A stretch of 64,000 nucleotides of DNA from Bog-159 sp049511415 (GTDB taxonomy: Bacteria; Acidobacteriota; Terriglobia; Bryobacterales; Bryobacteraceae): the NCBI GenBank assembly GCA_049511415.1, contig JBEKYC010000018.1, positions 36,431 through 100,430 of the forward strand, read 5' to 3'. Under the pieces are notes generated by a model. It was not told the origin of the DNA. It searched no databases and saw only the letters and a program-made list of their open reading frames with translations. Below, in pieces: positions 33,774 through 43,831 of the stretch. The translations under genes and the position numbers were made by a program. The stretch's first letter is position 1. Each line of letters starts with the position of its first letter.

Positions 33774-33945
33774 TGCGCCTGGCCGCCATATGCGCTCTCA
33801 CCAACCTAGGACTATTCCTGAGGGCCTGCCGGTGGAGGTATCGGGGCAGCGGCGCAGGTGGCGGAGGCGATAGGCCATCACCGAGCGTCTTGAGCGGATG
33901 GACCCATCCTTGACTCCTTTCTCCGCTAAGCGGCAGGTTTGTCTG

Positions 33946-35088
33946 TCACCGCGTGGCGCCTGCGGACACCGCCATTGATCCTCTCGGGAACTTACGCCCC
34001 GAAAGCACCGGCAACTGAGGATAAAGATTCATCGGCGCCTGGTGTTGGGCAAACGCCTTGCGGCAAGCGTCGGAAAGCGAATAGCCCTTGGCGAGCATAA
34101 GGTAGAAGTCGCGAATCCAATTCGCCAGTGTCTTCAGGTCAATCGGATCATACGCAAATACGACGTTGGTGACAGGCAGCAGTTTGGCCACTAGTGGCAG
34201 CGCCTCGTTATTCGGCAGAACCACCAACGATGCCCCGGTCTCCTTGACGAGATCCACGAACGCATCGACTTCAAGGTAGTCCGGCTTTCCGCTTGCGTCC
34301 GCCCGCGTCTTGGGATTGACCTCGCTGAAGATCAGATCGCCGCTAATAGGGCAAATGTAGGAGGCAATGTGAATGATATCGAAGCGATTTTCGACAAGTA
34401 GCGTGCGCAAATCGGCTGAAGATGTGCTTACAAGATGATGAACGCTGTCAGGAAATGCTTCGCGAATGAGTTCGATATTTTCCCCCAGGGTGTCCTGGTA
34501 TTGCTTACTGCTGGCGCATAGAACTCGAGGATTCGAAACCGATTGGTTCGTCGTCGGCGTTTCTACTCCGCAGTCGATTGCCTCTGTGACAGCGTCTTTT
34601 TGTTCGCGGTGACGCGATTCGAAAGCGTGCACCTCGCCGGCGAACGCATCAAAATCTATTGCGGGAATCTCGGAGCCTAGTTCCTGGGCGAGACGTCCGT
34701 AAAATTGGCGCAGTCCGCCGGTATCGGACGCTTCGACCGCTTGGCTATCTTCCAAGGGACGTTGCAGTTGCCCCGGCTTCAAATCCGTGTGGCAAATTGG
34801 GATGATCGGCTTGGAACGCGCCAGGGCCGCTCCCATTTCGATGTTTATCCAGCGCCGCTCAATGGACTGCTGGCTGCACAGAACTGCAAATAGCTCAGCA
34901 CTCTGGAGGGCCTGGATCACGCCTTCCAACCAGTGCTCCCCGACAGCTATGCTGGTGCCGTCCGAAGACACAAAAACGTCGATTAACCCAATAAAATCGT
35001 CCGCAATGTGTTGCTTCAGGATCGCTGCAAGCTGCGCCTCGCCGCTGGCGTGACTCACAAATACCCGGAGCTTCGCTGCCTTTGGCAA
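33946..35088 (-). CDS. TIR-domain protein with degenerate CHAT-like C-terminus
   Basis: 380 residues. Residues 7-135 form a TIR domain: LRVFVSHASGEAQLAAILKQHI, LIDVFVSSDGTSIAVGEHW, AELFAVLCSQQSIERRWINIEMGAALARSKPIIPI, with Glu84 in the place of the catalytic Glu of NAD+-cleaving TIR domains. A charged linker follows. Residues about 187-350 resemble a CHAT/caspase-like fold: FDIIHIASY (His240 at the usual His-site) and ISGDLIFSEV, but the strand that normally ends in Ser-Ala-Cys reads SLVVLPNNE, so the catalytic Cys is missing. Flanked by ADOP sequence on both sides and opposite in strand. A sensor/effector role in NAD+ signalling or defence is inference. Confidence 0.7.
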   Translation of the reverse strand: MPKAAKLRVFVSHASGEAQLAAILKQHIADDFIGLIDVFVSSDGTSIAVGEHWLEGVIQALQSAELFAVLCSQQSIERRWINIEMGAALARSKPIIPICHTDLKPGQLQRPLEDSQAVEASDTGGLRQFYGRLAQELGSEIPAIDFDAFAGEVHAFESRHREQKDAVTEAIDCGVETPTTNQSVSNPRVLCASSKQYQDTLGENIELIREAFPDSVHHLVSTSSADLRTLLVENRFDIIHIASYICPISGDLIFSEVNPKTRADASGKPDYLEVDAFVDLVKETGASLVVLPNNEALPLVAKLLPVTNVVFAYDPIDLKTLANWIRDFYLMLAKGYSLSDACRKAFAQHQAPMNLYPQLPVLSGRKFPRGSMAVSAGATR

Positions 35089-35328
35089 TGTTGACCCTCC
35101 AAGCCGACTCTTGGCTGAACCGGCACTACATATTATAAGTAGTTAGGATCGAGCCGGATTCGTTTCAGCCGGTTTGCACGCTTGAAAACAAATAGGGCAC
35201 TTGCGATTGGGCGCTTCTCGCGGCCCGGCACACAGAGGCCCTAGGGCGCGATGAGCGCCCTGGCAGAGACCGTGCACCGCCGCCTGGCGTTTCGGGTCGT
35301 CCGGGAAGGAACAGCGACATGGACTCTG

Positions 35329-35540
35329 CCGGCCAGCGGACCCGCGAAAATCGGAGCGCGCATCGCTGTCTGCGCGGAACGCAAGTCCGTCTAGGGGCTC
35401 ATTCTGAAAGAAGCCGGATGGCTGGCCGCCATTGGTATCTTCGCAGGACTGCTCGCCTCTCTGCTCGCCACCACGCTGCTGCGCAAACTGCTCTTCGCAT
35501 TCAATCCTGGGACTTTCCAACTTGAGCGCCGGCGCCGCCA
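35329..35540 (+). pseudogene. Relic of an ADOP permease 3' end
   Basis: Translation of 35340-35530 gives REIGARIAVCAERKSV, an in-frame TAG, then GLILKEAGWLAAIGIFAGLLASLLATTLLRKLLF, matching the last FtsX block of the intact permease (REIGVRIALGAERKSVYGLVLKEAGSL..., residues 787-830). A further single-base loss follows LLF. The nucleotide match to 33477-33680 is easily seen by eye. The rest of the gene is absent. The remaining space between 35089 and 35638 shows no gene. Confidence 0.8.
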
Positions 35541-35568
35541 TACTTGGCATAGTCGCGCCCTCGCAAAC

Positions 35569-35598
35569 TTGGCCTCGTGCCCGTAATTCGGATACAAT
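35569..35598 (+). promoter_or_regulatory. Candidate promoter of the transcarboxylase operon
   Basis: TTGGCC (35569-35574) and TACAAT (35593-35598), 18 bases apart, give a transcript start near 35605. A GGGAG at 35626-35630 lies eight bases before the ATG at 35639. Confidence 0.5.
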
Positions 35599-35638
35599 AC
35601 TCTTATAGCCACCGCGTAACTCAGCGGGAGAAAATTCT

Positions 35639-37150
35639 ATGCCCGAACGTACTATTCAACTCACAGAACTGATACTCCGCGACGCCCACCAGAGCCTGCT
35701 GGCCACGCGTATGGCGCTGGAAGATATGATCCCGGCTTGTGAAGATCTCGATAAAGCCGGGTTTTGGTCGATCGAGTGTTGGGGCGGCGCCACCTTCGAC
35801 GCCTGCATCCGGTTTCTGAACGAAGATCCGTGGGAGCGCCTGCGCACTTTCCGCAAGCTGATGCCCAATTCAAGATTGCAAATGCTGTTGCGCGGCCAGA
35901 ACCTGCTCGGCTACCGGCATTACGAAGACGAAGTCGTGCGGCGATTCGTTGAGAAAGCCGCCGAGAACGGCATGGATGTATTCCGCGTCTTCGATGCCCT
36001 TAACGACATCCGCAATTTGCGCACGTCGCTCAAAGCCGTGCGCTCCACCGGCAAGCACGCGCAGGGCACCATCTGTTACACCATCAGCCCGGAGCACACC
36101 ATCCCGGCGTTCGTCACCATGGCGGAGCAGTTGGTCGAGCTGGGCTGCAATTCCATATGTATTAAGGATATGGCCGGATTGCTGAAGCCCGCCCCTGCAT
36201 ATGAGCTGGTGGAAGGCATCAAGGCGGCCTGCGGCGACGAAACGCTGGTGCACGTGCACACGCACGCCACCACCGGCGTCACCATGGTCAGCCTGATGAA
36301 AGCCATCGAAGCGGGCTGCGACATCGTGGACACCAGCATCAGCAGCCTCAGCCTGGGCCCCGGACATAACCCGACCGAGGCGATGATCGAAATGCTGGAG
36401 GGCACCGGCTATCGCACGGTAGTGGATATGGAACGCGTGCGCAAGGTGCGCGACTACTTTAATACGGTCCGCCCGCGGTATAGCGAGTTTCTGACGGGAT
36501 TCGCCGGCGTGGATACGGATATTTTCCGCAGCCAGATCCCCGGCGGCATGATCTCCAACATGGAGAGCCAGCTCAAGCAGCAGGGAGCCGGCGACAAAGT
36601 GCGGGAAGTGCTGGAAGAGGTGCCCAATGTCCGGAAGGACGCGGGCTATCCGCCGTTGGTGACGCCCTCCAGCCAGATTGTCGGCACGCAGGCGGTATTC
36701 AATGTATTAATGGGACGTTACAAAGTGCTGACTGGCGAGTTCGCTGACTTAATGCTGGGTTACTATGGCAGCACGCTCGGCGAGAAGAATCCGGAAGTGG
36801 TAAAGAAGGCCGTGCAACATTCCAAGAAGGATCCCTGCACCTGCCGCCCGGCCGATCTGCTGCGTCCCGAGTGGGACCACTTGCGCGCCGACGCATTGGC
36901 TTTGAATGGCTGTAACGGCAGCGACGAAGATGTGCTCACTTACGCCATGTTTCCGCAGGTGGCGCCTAAGTTCTTCCCGGCGCGCAGCCAGGGACCCAAG
37001 AACTTGAGCAAGGAGCCGGTCAAGGCGCCTGCCAAACCAGCCCCCGCGCCGGCGAAACCGGCGGCAGCGCAGAATCAACTTACCGAGCCGGTATCCTATG
37101 TAGTAACCATGAACGGTAAGTCACACAACGTGACCGTAGCGCCGGCTTAG
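35639..37150 (+). CDS. Methylmalonyl-CoA carboxytransferase 5S subunit
   Basis: 503 residues, very close in pattern to the Propionibacterium transcarboxylase 5S subunit: TELILRDAHQSLLATRMALEDM, CWGGATFDACIRFLNEDPWERLR, MLLRGQNLLGYRHY, and DVFRVFDALNDIRN. The TIM barrel binds Co2+/Zn2+ through the Asp of RDAHQS and the histidines in VHVHTHATTG, with a carbamylated Lys (CIKDMAGLL) as expected. It moves the carboxyl group between biotin and pyruvate/oxaloacetate. Its C-terminus (PVSYVVTMNGKSHNVTVAPA) echoes the docking tail of the 5S family, and an Ala/Pro/Lys linker precedes it. Pyruvate carboxylase B or oxaloacetate decarboxylase alpha are alternatives, but the following genes favour transcarboxylase. 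Confidence 0.9.
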   Translation: MPERTIQLTELILRDAHQSLLATRMALEDMIPACEDLDKAGFWSIECWGGATFDACIRFLNEDPWERLRTFRKLMPNSRLQMLLRGQNLLGYRHYEDEVVRRFVEKAAENGMDVFRVFDALNDIRNLRTSLKAVRSTGKHAQGTICYTISPEHTIPAFVTMAEQLVELGCNSICIKDMAGLLKPAPAYELVEGIKAACGDETLVHVHTHATTGVTMVSLMKAIEAGCDIVDTSISSLSLGPGHNPTEAMIEMLEGTGYRTVVDMERVRKVRDYFNTVRPRYSEFLTGFAGVDTDIFRSQIPGGMISNMESQLKQQGAGDKVREVLEEVPNVRKDAGYPPLVTPSSQIVGTQAVFNVLMGRYKVLTGEFADLMLGYYGSTLGEKNPEVVKKAVQHSKKDPCTCRPADLLRPEWDHLRADALALNGCNGSDEDVLTYAMFPQVAPKFFPARSQGPKNLSKEPVKAPAKPAPAPAKPAAAQNQLTEPVSYVVTMNGKSHNVTVAPA

Positions 37151-37178
37151 GCAGCCTCGCGCTCTGAAAGCTTGAAAT

Positions 37179-38747
37179 ATGCCAACGACTGAACAAATCA
37201 ATACAGCTATAGAAACCAAGATCCGCATCTTATCCGATAAGCGCGCCGCGCTGATGCAAGGCGGCGGCAAAGACCGCATCGAAAAGCAGCACCAGTCCGG
37301 CAAGCTCACGGCCCGCGAGCGCATCGAGCACCTAGTCGATGGCGGCAGCTTCCAAGAAATTGGCCTATTTGCCAAGCACCACGCGACGCTGTTCGGCATG
37401 GCGGACAAGGAACTGCCGGCCGACGGCGTGGTCACCGGCGCGGCCACCGTGGACGGCCGCCTAATCCACCTGGCCAGTCAGGATTTCACGGTGGGCGGTG
37501 GCGCGGCCGGCGAAACCCACAGCGACAAAGTCGCCGAGATGATGCGTTACTCGCTCAAGACCGGCTCGCCATTCGTCTTCATCAACGATTCGGGCGGCGC
37601 GCGGGTCCAGGAAGGCATTTATAGCCTGGCGGGTTACGGACGCGTCTTCTATATGAACGTGATGCTCTCCGGCGTGGTGCCGCAAGTGTCGTTGATCTGC
37701 GGACCGTGTGCCGGCGGCGCGGCCTACAGCCCGGCGCTCACCGATTTCATCATCCAGACCAAGGGCGCGCAGATGTTCATCACCGGTCCGTCGGTGATCA
37801 AGCAGGTCACTGGAGAGGTGGTGACGCCCGATCAACTGGGCGGCCCCGCTGCGCAGATGACTTACTCCGGCGTGGTGCACTTCATCGCCGAGAACGACGA
37901 CGAAGCCACCTACATCTGCCGGCGTCTGTTGAGCTTTCTGCCTTCGAACAATATGGAAGATCCGCCGCGCCTGTCCTACGACGCGCCCATCGATCCCGAT
38001 CCGGGTGTGAACACCCTGGTCCCCGATGACGGCAAGGTCGCCTACGATATGCACACGGTGATCGCGGCGTTGTTGGATCAGGGCGACTTTCTGGAAGTGC
38101 AGCCTAGCTTCGCGCAAAACATTCTGATCGGATTAGGGCGCATCGCGGGCCGCACCGTCGGTGTCATAGCCAATCAGCCGGCTGTGCTCGCGGGCGCGCT
38201 GGATATCAACGCTTCCGACAAGGCCTCCCGCTTCATCCGCTTCTGCAACGCGTTCAATATCCCACTGCTGACATTGGTGGACGTGCCCGGATTCATGCCC
38301 GGTGTGCAGCAGGAGTACGGCGGCATCATCCGCCACGGAGCGAAGCTGCTATTCGCTTATTCCGCCGCCACGGTGCCCAAGGTGACCGTGATCGTGCGCA
38401 AGGCTTATGGCGGCGCATACCTGGCCATGTGCGGCAAAGATCTGGGCGCCGATCGCGTGATCGCCTGGCCCACCGCCGAAATCGCCGTGATGGGCGCGGA
38501 AGGCGCGGCGGACGTGGTCTTCCGCAAGGAAATCGGCGAGGCGCAGGATAAGAAAGCGCGGCGTAAAGAATTAATTGACCTATACCGCAACACGTTTTCG
38601 AATCCTTATGTGGCGGGCGCGGCGCGCCTGGTGGACGACATCATCGAGCCGGCCCAGACCCGCGCGTACCTGGCAATGGCGCTGGAAAGTCTGCAGACCA
38701 AGCGCGAACTGCGGCCGGCCAAGAAACACGGGCTGATGCCGCTATAG
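37179..38747 (+). CDS. Methylmalonyl-CoA carboxytransferase 12S subunit (acyl-CoA carboxyltransferase)
   Basis: 522 residues with two crotonase-like carboxyltransferase halves. Motifs: KDRIEKQHQSGKLTARERIEHL, DSGGARVQEGIYSLAGYGRVF, GPCAGGAAYSPALTDFI, MFITGPSVIKQVTGE in the N-half (CoA binding) and NQPAVLAGALDINASDKASRF, VDVPGFMPGVQQEYGGIIRHGAK, RKAYGGAYLAMC in the C-half (biotin binding). These match the 12S core of Propionibacterium transcarboxylase as well as propionyl-CoA carboxylase beta. Transfers carboxyl between methylmalonyl-CoA/propionyl-CoA and biotin. 28 bases after the 5S gene. Ends KKHGLMPL, like the 12S C-terminus. Confidence 0.92.
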   Translation: MPTTEQINTAIETKIRILSDKRAALMQGGGKDRIEKQHQSGKLTARERIEHLVDGGSFQEIGLFAKHHATLFGMADKELPADGVVTGAATVDGRLIHLASQDFTVGGGAAGETHSDKVAEMMRYSLKTGSPFVFINDSGGARVQEGIYSLAGYGRVFYMNVMLSGVVPQVSLICGPCAGGAAYSPALTDFIIQTKGAQMFITGPSVIKQVTGEVVTPDQLGGPAAQMTYSGVVHFIAENDDEATYICRRLLSFLPSNNMEDPPRLSYDAPIDPDPGVNTLVPDDGKVAYDMHTVIAALLDQGDFLEVQPSFAQNILIGLGRIAGRTVGVIANQPAVLAGALDINASDKASRFIRFCNAFNIPLLTLVDVPGFMPGVQQEYGGIIRHGAKLLFAYSAATVPKVTVIVRKAYGGAYLAMCGKDLGADRVIAWPTAEIAVMGAEGAADVVFRKEIGEAQDKKARRKELIDLYRNTFSNPYVAGAARLVDDIIEPAQTRAYLAMALESLQTKRELRPAKKHGLMPL

Positions 38748-38758
38748 GCGGAAAGGAA

Positions 38759-38829
38759 TTGGCCACAGATAAACACAGATCTTCAGTTCGTGGTTTTAGC
38801 CGTGTTCATCTGTGTTCATCGGTGGCCAA
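38759..38829. repeat. Solo hairpin copy of the GxxExxY-associated repeat
   Basis: TTGGCCACAGATAAACACAG (38759-38778, continuing AT) pairs with the reverse complement of 38800-38829, TTGGCCACCGATGAACACAG and onward; 20 of the first 22 positions match, with a loop of about 20 bases. It is the same repeat as at 4531-4959 but with no gene inside. It lies between the stop of the 12S gene and the next gene of the same operon, so the transcript would fold it into a long stem. Confidence 0.8.
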
Positions 38830-38845
38830 ATAAGGTTTTGCTTTT

Positions 38846-39205
38846 ATGGGACTACTCTTACTGCCGGCAGGAATCTTCGCCGGATGGGTCGCTGGAACGG
38901 TTATGTCGCGCCGGATGATACAACACGAGGTCAGGCGCCTCGAATCACTGATTGCTCCGCCGCCTGCGCCGCCGGTGATCGCGGCTGCGCTTCCGGCGCC
39001 CAAGCCAGTCGAGCCCGAGAAGGTGGAAGAACTCACACCGGAGATTATCATGGTGCTCAGCGCCGCCGTGGCCGCCTTCCTCGGCAAGCGGGCCCGCATT
39101 CGCAGTGCGCGGCTGGTGCGTAGCGCGCCATCCAGCGCGTGGGCCCAGCAGGGGCGCGTATTCGTTCAGGCATCGCACAATCTGGGAGTCGTGCACGGGC
39201 GATGA
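38846..39205 (+). CDS. Small membrane-anchored carboxylase/transcarboxylase-associated subunit
   Basis: 119 residues: an N-terminal membrane helix (LLLLPAGIFAGWVAGTVMSRRM), an Ala/Pro-rich spacer, and a second conserved hydrophobic piece ELTPEIIMVLSAAVAAFLGKRARIRSARLV, then WAQQGRVFVQASHN. The second part resembles the OadG-like/decarboxylase gamma-chain-like small subunits found between carboxyltransferase and biotin-carrier genes. It may tether or assemble the complex at the membrane; this is inference. It overlaps the biotin carrier gene as ATGA. The hairpin repeat stands 17 bases before its ATG. Confidence 0.7.
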   Translation: MGLLLLPAGIFAGWVAGTVMSRRMIQHEVRRLESLIAPPPAPPVIAAALPAPKPVEPEKVEELTPEIIMVLSAAVAAFLGKRARIRSARLVRSAPSSAWAQQGRVFVQASHNLGVVHGR

Positions 39206-39588
39206 AACTAAAAATTACAGTTGACCAGAAGATTTACGAAGTGGACGTGGAAGTTGCCGAAGACGATCGCGCGCCGGTGAGCGCCGCGCACGCCTACATT
39301 CCGTCGGCGCCCACCGCGCTGCCCTCCGCTGTGCCTCCTCCGCGGCCTGCGGCGGCAGACGCGGCAGTCGATGAAACCAAAGTGTGCCGCAGCCCCGTCG
39401 CGGGTGTGGTCGTGCGTGTCAACGCGCAGATAGGACAGCAGATCCAGCCCAACGATCCGCTGTTGGTTCTCGAAGCGATGAAAATGGAGACCAACATCAC
39501 CTCCCCTGCGCCCGGCAAAATCAAAGCCATCAACGCCAACGTCGGCGACGGCGTCCAGGTGAACCAGGTTCTAGTGGAGTTCGAATGA
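39202..39588 (+). CDS. Biotin carboxyl carrier protein (transcarboxylase 1.3S-like)
   Basis: 128 residues from ATG 39202 (MKLKITVDQKIYEVDVEVAE, the same opening as the 1.3S subunit). A Pro/Ala-rich hinge separates it from the biotinyl domain: VCRSPVAGVVVRVNAQIGQQ, then EAMKMETNI with the biotinylated Lys in the second position of the KM pair, and GDGVQVNQVLVEFE. It carries carboxyl groups between 5S and 12S. Starts and ends in ATGA overlaps with its neighbours, indicating tight coupling in stoichiometry. The frame upstream to 39139 is not used. Confidence 0.93.
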   Translation: MKLKITVDQKIYEVDVEVAEDDRAPVSAAHAYIPSAPTALPSAVPPPRPAAADAAVDETKVCRSPVAGVVVRVNAQIGQQIQPNDPLLVLEAMKMETNITSPAPGKIKAINANVGDGVQVNQVLVEFE

Positions 39589-40034
39589 GCGACGATCTAT
39601 CCAATATCCCCGGCTTTCAGTTCGTGGATCACGTAGCCATAGCCATCCGTCAGGGCGAACTGGACGCGCAAGTCAAACAGTACGCCTCCCTGGGCTTCCA
39701 CGAAATCCACCGCGAAGAAGTCTACGGCGGCGACCAGGTGCGCGAAGCCCTGCTGCGCGTGGGCGCGGGACCCAATCTGGTGCAACTGCTGGAGCCGCTC
39801 ACCGCCGATTCGCCGGTGCAAAAGCTGATCGACAAAAACGGCGGACGCGGCGGGCTGGCGCACGTCGCTTTCCGCGTGCGCAGCGCGCAAGCCGCATTCG
39901 ATTACATGAAGCAGGCCGGCTTCCAGTTGATCGACAAAGCCCCGCGTCCCGGCTCCCGCGGCACCACCGTATTCTTCGTGCATCCCAAATCGCTCGGCGT
40001 GCTGATCGAAATCGTGGAGGACCCCACCGCATGA
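39585..40034 (+). CDS. mce: Methylmalonyl-CoA epimerase
   Basis: 149 residues from ATG 39585, overlapping the carrier gene stop as ATGA. Glyoxalase/VOC fold: FQFVDHVAIAIRQGELDAQV (metal His in DHVAIA), REALLRVGAGPNLVQLLEPL (Gln/Glu ligand region), GGRGGLAHVAFRVRS (second metal His), VFFVHPKSLGVLIEIVE (final Glu). It interconverts (R)- and (S)-methylmalonyl-CoA, linking the mutase ((R) form) with the transcarboxylase ((S) form). Gene context leaves little doubt about the role. Confidence 0.93.
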   Translation: MSDDLSNIPGFQFVDHVAIAIRQGELDAQVKQYASLGFHEIHREEVYGGDQVREALLRVGAGPNLVQLLEPLTADSPVQKLIDKNGGRGGLAHVAFRVRSAQAAFDYMKQAGFQLIDKAPRPGSRGTTVFFVHPKSLGVLIEIVEDPTA

Positions 40035-41635
40035 CTTCCGCGCTGACATTGGACGAGTTTCCGCCGGTTTCGACCGAACAATGGAACGAGGTGGTCCGCG
40101 CCGATCTGAAGGGCGTTGCGCCCAAGACCAAGCTCTTCTACCGCGCGGAAGATTTGGCCGGCCTCGACTATCCGGATGCGGCGCCGGGCGCGTTTCCTTA
40201 CACGCGCGGCACGCGCGCCACCAATGATTGGACCATCCGCCAAACCGTCGATGACCTCGCCGATGCGCAGGCCGCATTGGACGCGGGCGCCGATGAGATC
40301 AATTTCGTCCTCGGCGATCACGACGTTCACGAGGTTTTAGACGCGTTGCCCGCCTGCCCCGTCCACTTCGAAGCCGGTGGGCGCGCGGCGGAACTCCTGC
40401 CAGCGCTGGCCGGCCGCCAGTTGCGCGGGTCCGTGGACTACGAGCCGCTGGCCGATTTCGACCGTGCCGCCGAACTCATTCGGGCGGCACAATCGCTGCA
40501 GTTCAAGCCCGCTACAGTTCGCGCGTTTCGCTTCTCCGAAGCCGGCGCCAGCGCTGTGCAGGAACTTGCATTCGCGCTGGCCGAAGGTATCGAGATTCTG
40601 GACCACATCCCGGACGCCGCGCCGGCCATGGCGTTTTCCTTCGCCATCGGTCCCAACTATTTCCTGGAAATCGCCCGGCTGCGTGCGGCGCGCACGCTAT
40701 GGGCACGCGTGTGCGAGAGCTTCGGCATCGACGCACAGGCCGCCAAAATGACCATCTGCGCGCGCACCGCGCATTGGACCAAATCCATCTACGACGCGCA
40801 TGTCAACCTGCTGCGCGCCACCACCGAAGCGATGGCTGCGGCGATTGGCGGCGCCGACGCGTTGCAAGTGGAGCCGTTCGACAACACCTACCGCGCGGCC
40901 GACGAGACCAGCCGCCGCCTGGCGCGCAACACGCAGTTGATCCTGAAACGCGAAGCGCTGCTCGATCGCGCGGTCGATGCCGCGGGCGGCGCGTATTACC
41001 TGGAGTCGCTGACCGATTCCGTGGCTCGGGAAGTCTGGACGCTGCTGCAAGAGATCGAAGCCGCGGGCGGTTTCTTGAAATATCCGGTGGGGCAGGGGAT
41101 TGCCAAATCCCGCGCCGACCGTGAAGCCGCCGTCAGCACCCGCCGTACAACCATCGTGGGGACCAATCAATATCCCAATCTCGCCGAGCGCATGCTGCCC
41201 AAGATCGAGAGCACCGATCCTGCGCCGCGTCCCGCCCGCATCTTCGAAGAGATCCGCTTGCGCACCGAGCGCTGCGGAGCGCCTCGTTTCCTGCTGCTCG
41301 AAGCCGGCGATCTGAAGATGCGCAAAGCGCGCTCCGCTTTCATCACCAATTTCCTCGGCTGCGCCGGATTTGAAATGCAAATTTCCGACACGTTGGCGGG
41401 CGAGTTCGACGCCGTCGTTCTGTGCAGTTCCGATCCTGAATACGCCAAGCTCGCCCCGCGCGTCATCGAGCAACTCCGCGCTGCAGGCAAAAACACGCCG
41501 GTAATCGTGGCCGGCAACCCGACCGAATCCCTGGATCAACTAAAGCAGGCCGGAGTAGCCGACTTCATCCACATTCGCAGCAACGCCGCCGAAGTGCTCC
41601 GCGCCTGGCAAGACCGCCTGGGGGTGACAGGCTAA
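40031..41635 (+). CDS. mutA: Methylmalonyl-CoA mutase small subunit
   Basis: 534 residues, beginning in an ATGA overlap with the epimerase gene. The TIM-barrel part is degenerate compared with MutB (NDWTIRQTVDDLADAQAAL; YFLEIARLRAARTLWARVCES; DNTYRAADETSRRLARNTQL), and the C-terminal cobalamin-like domain (RFLLLEAGDLKMRKARSAFI) lacks the D-x-H-x-x-G signature that binds the cofactor base. This is the expected non-catalytic partner in alpha-beta mutases such as that of Propionibacterium. Length is shorter than many MutA (about 600), mainly in the linker. Three bases separate it from mutB. Confidence 0.92.
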   Translation: MTSALTLDEFPPVSTEQWNEVVRADLKGVAPKTKLFYRAEDLAGLDYPDAAPGAFPYTRGTRATNDWTIRQTVDDLADAQAALDAGADEINFVLGDHDVHEVLDALPACPVHFEAGGRAAELLPALAGRQLRGSVDYEPLADFDRAAELIRAAQSLQFKPATVRAFRFSEAGASAVQELAFALAEGIEILDHIPDAAPAMAFSFAIGPNYFLEIARLRAARTLWARVCESFGIDAQAAKMTICARTAHWTKSIYDAHVNLLRATTEAMAAAIGGADALQVEPFDNTYRAADETSRRLARNTQLILKREALLDRAVDAAGGAYYLESLTDSVAREVWTLLQEIEAAGGFLKYPVGQGIAKSRADREAAVSTRRTTIVGTNQYPNLAERMLPKIESTDPAPRPARIFEEIRLRTERCGAPRFLLLEAGDLKMRKARSAFITNFLGCAGFEMQISDTLAGEFDAVVLCSSDPEYAKLAPRVIEQLRAAGKNTPVIVAGNPTESLDQLKQAGVADFIHIRSNAAEVLRAWQDRLGVTG

Positions 41636-41637
41636 CC

Positions 41638-43779
<2,142 letters not shown>

Positions 43780-43831
43780 TGGGGCAGGCTCTCAGCCTGC
43801 GGCGGCATCTCAGGCCGCCCTGGTGTTTTAA

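Noticed and set aside
35143..35550. Minus-strand open frame of 135 codons
   Set aside because: It is opposite the ADOP relic, which explains the sequence better at both protein and DNA level.
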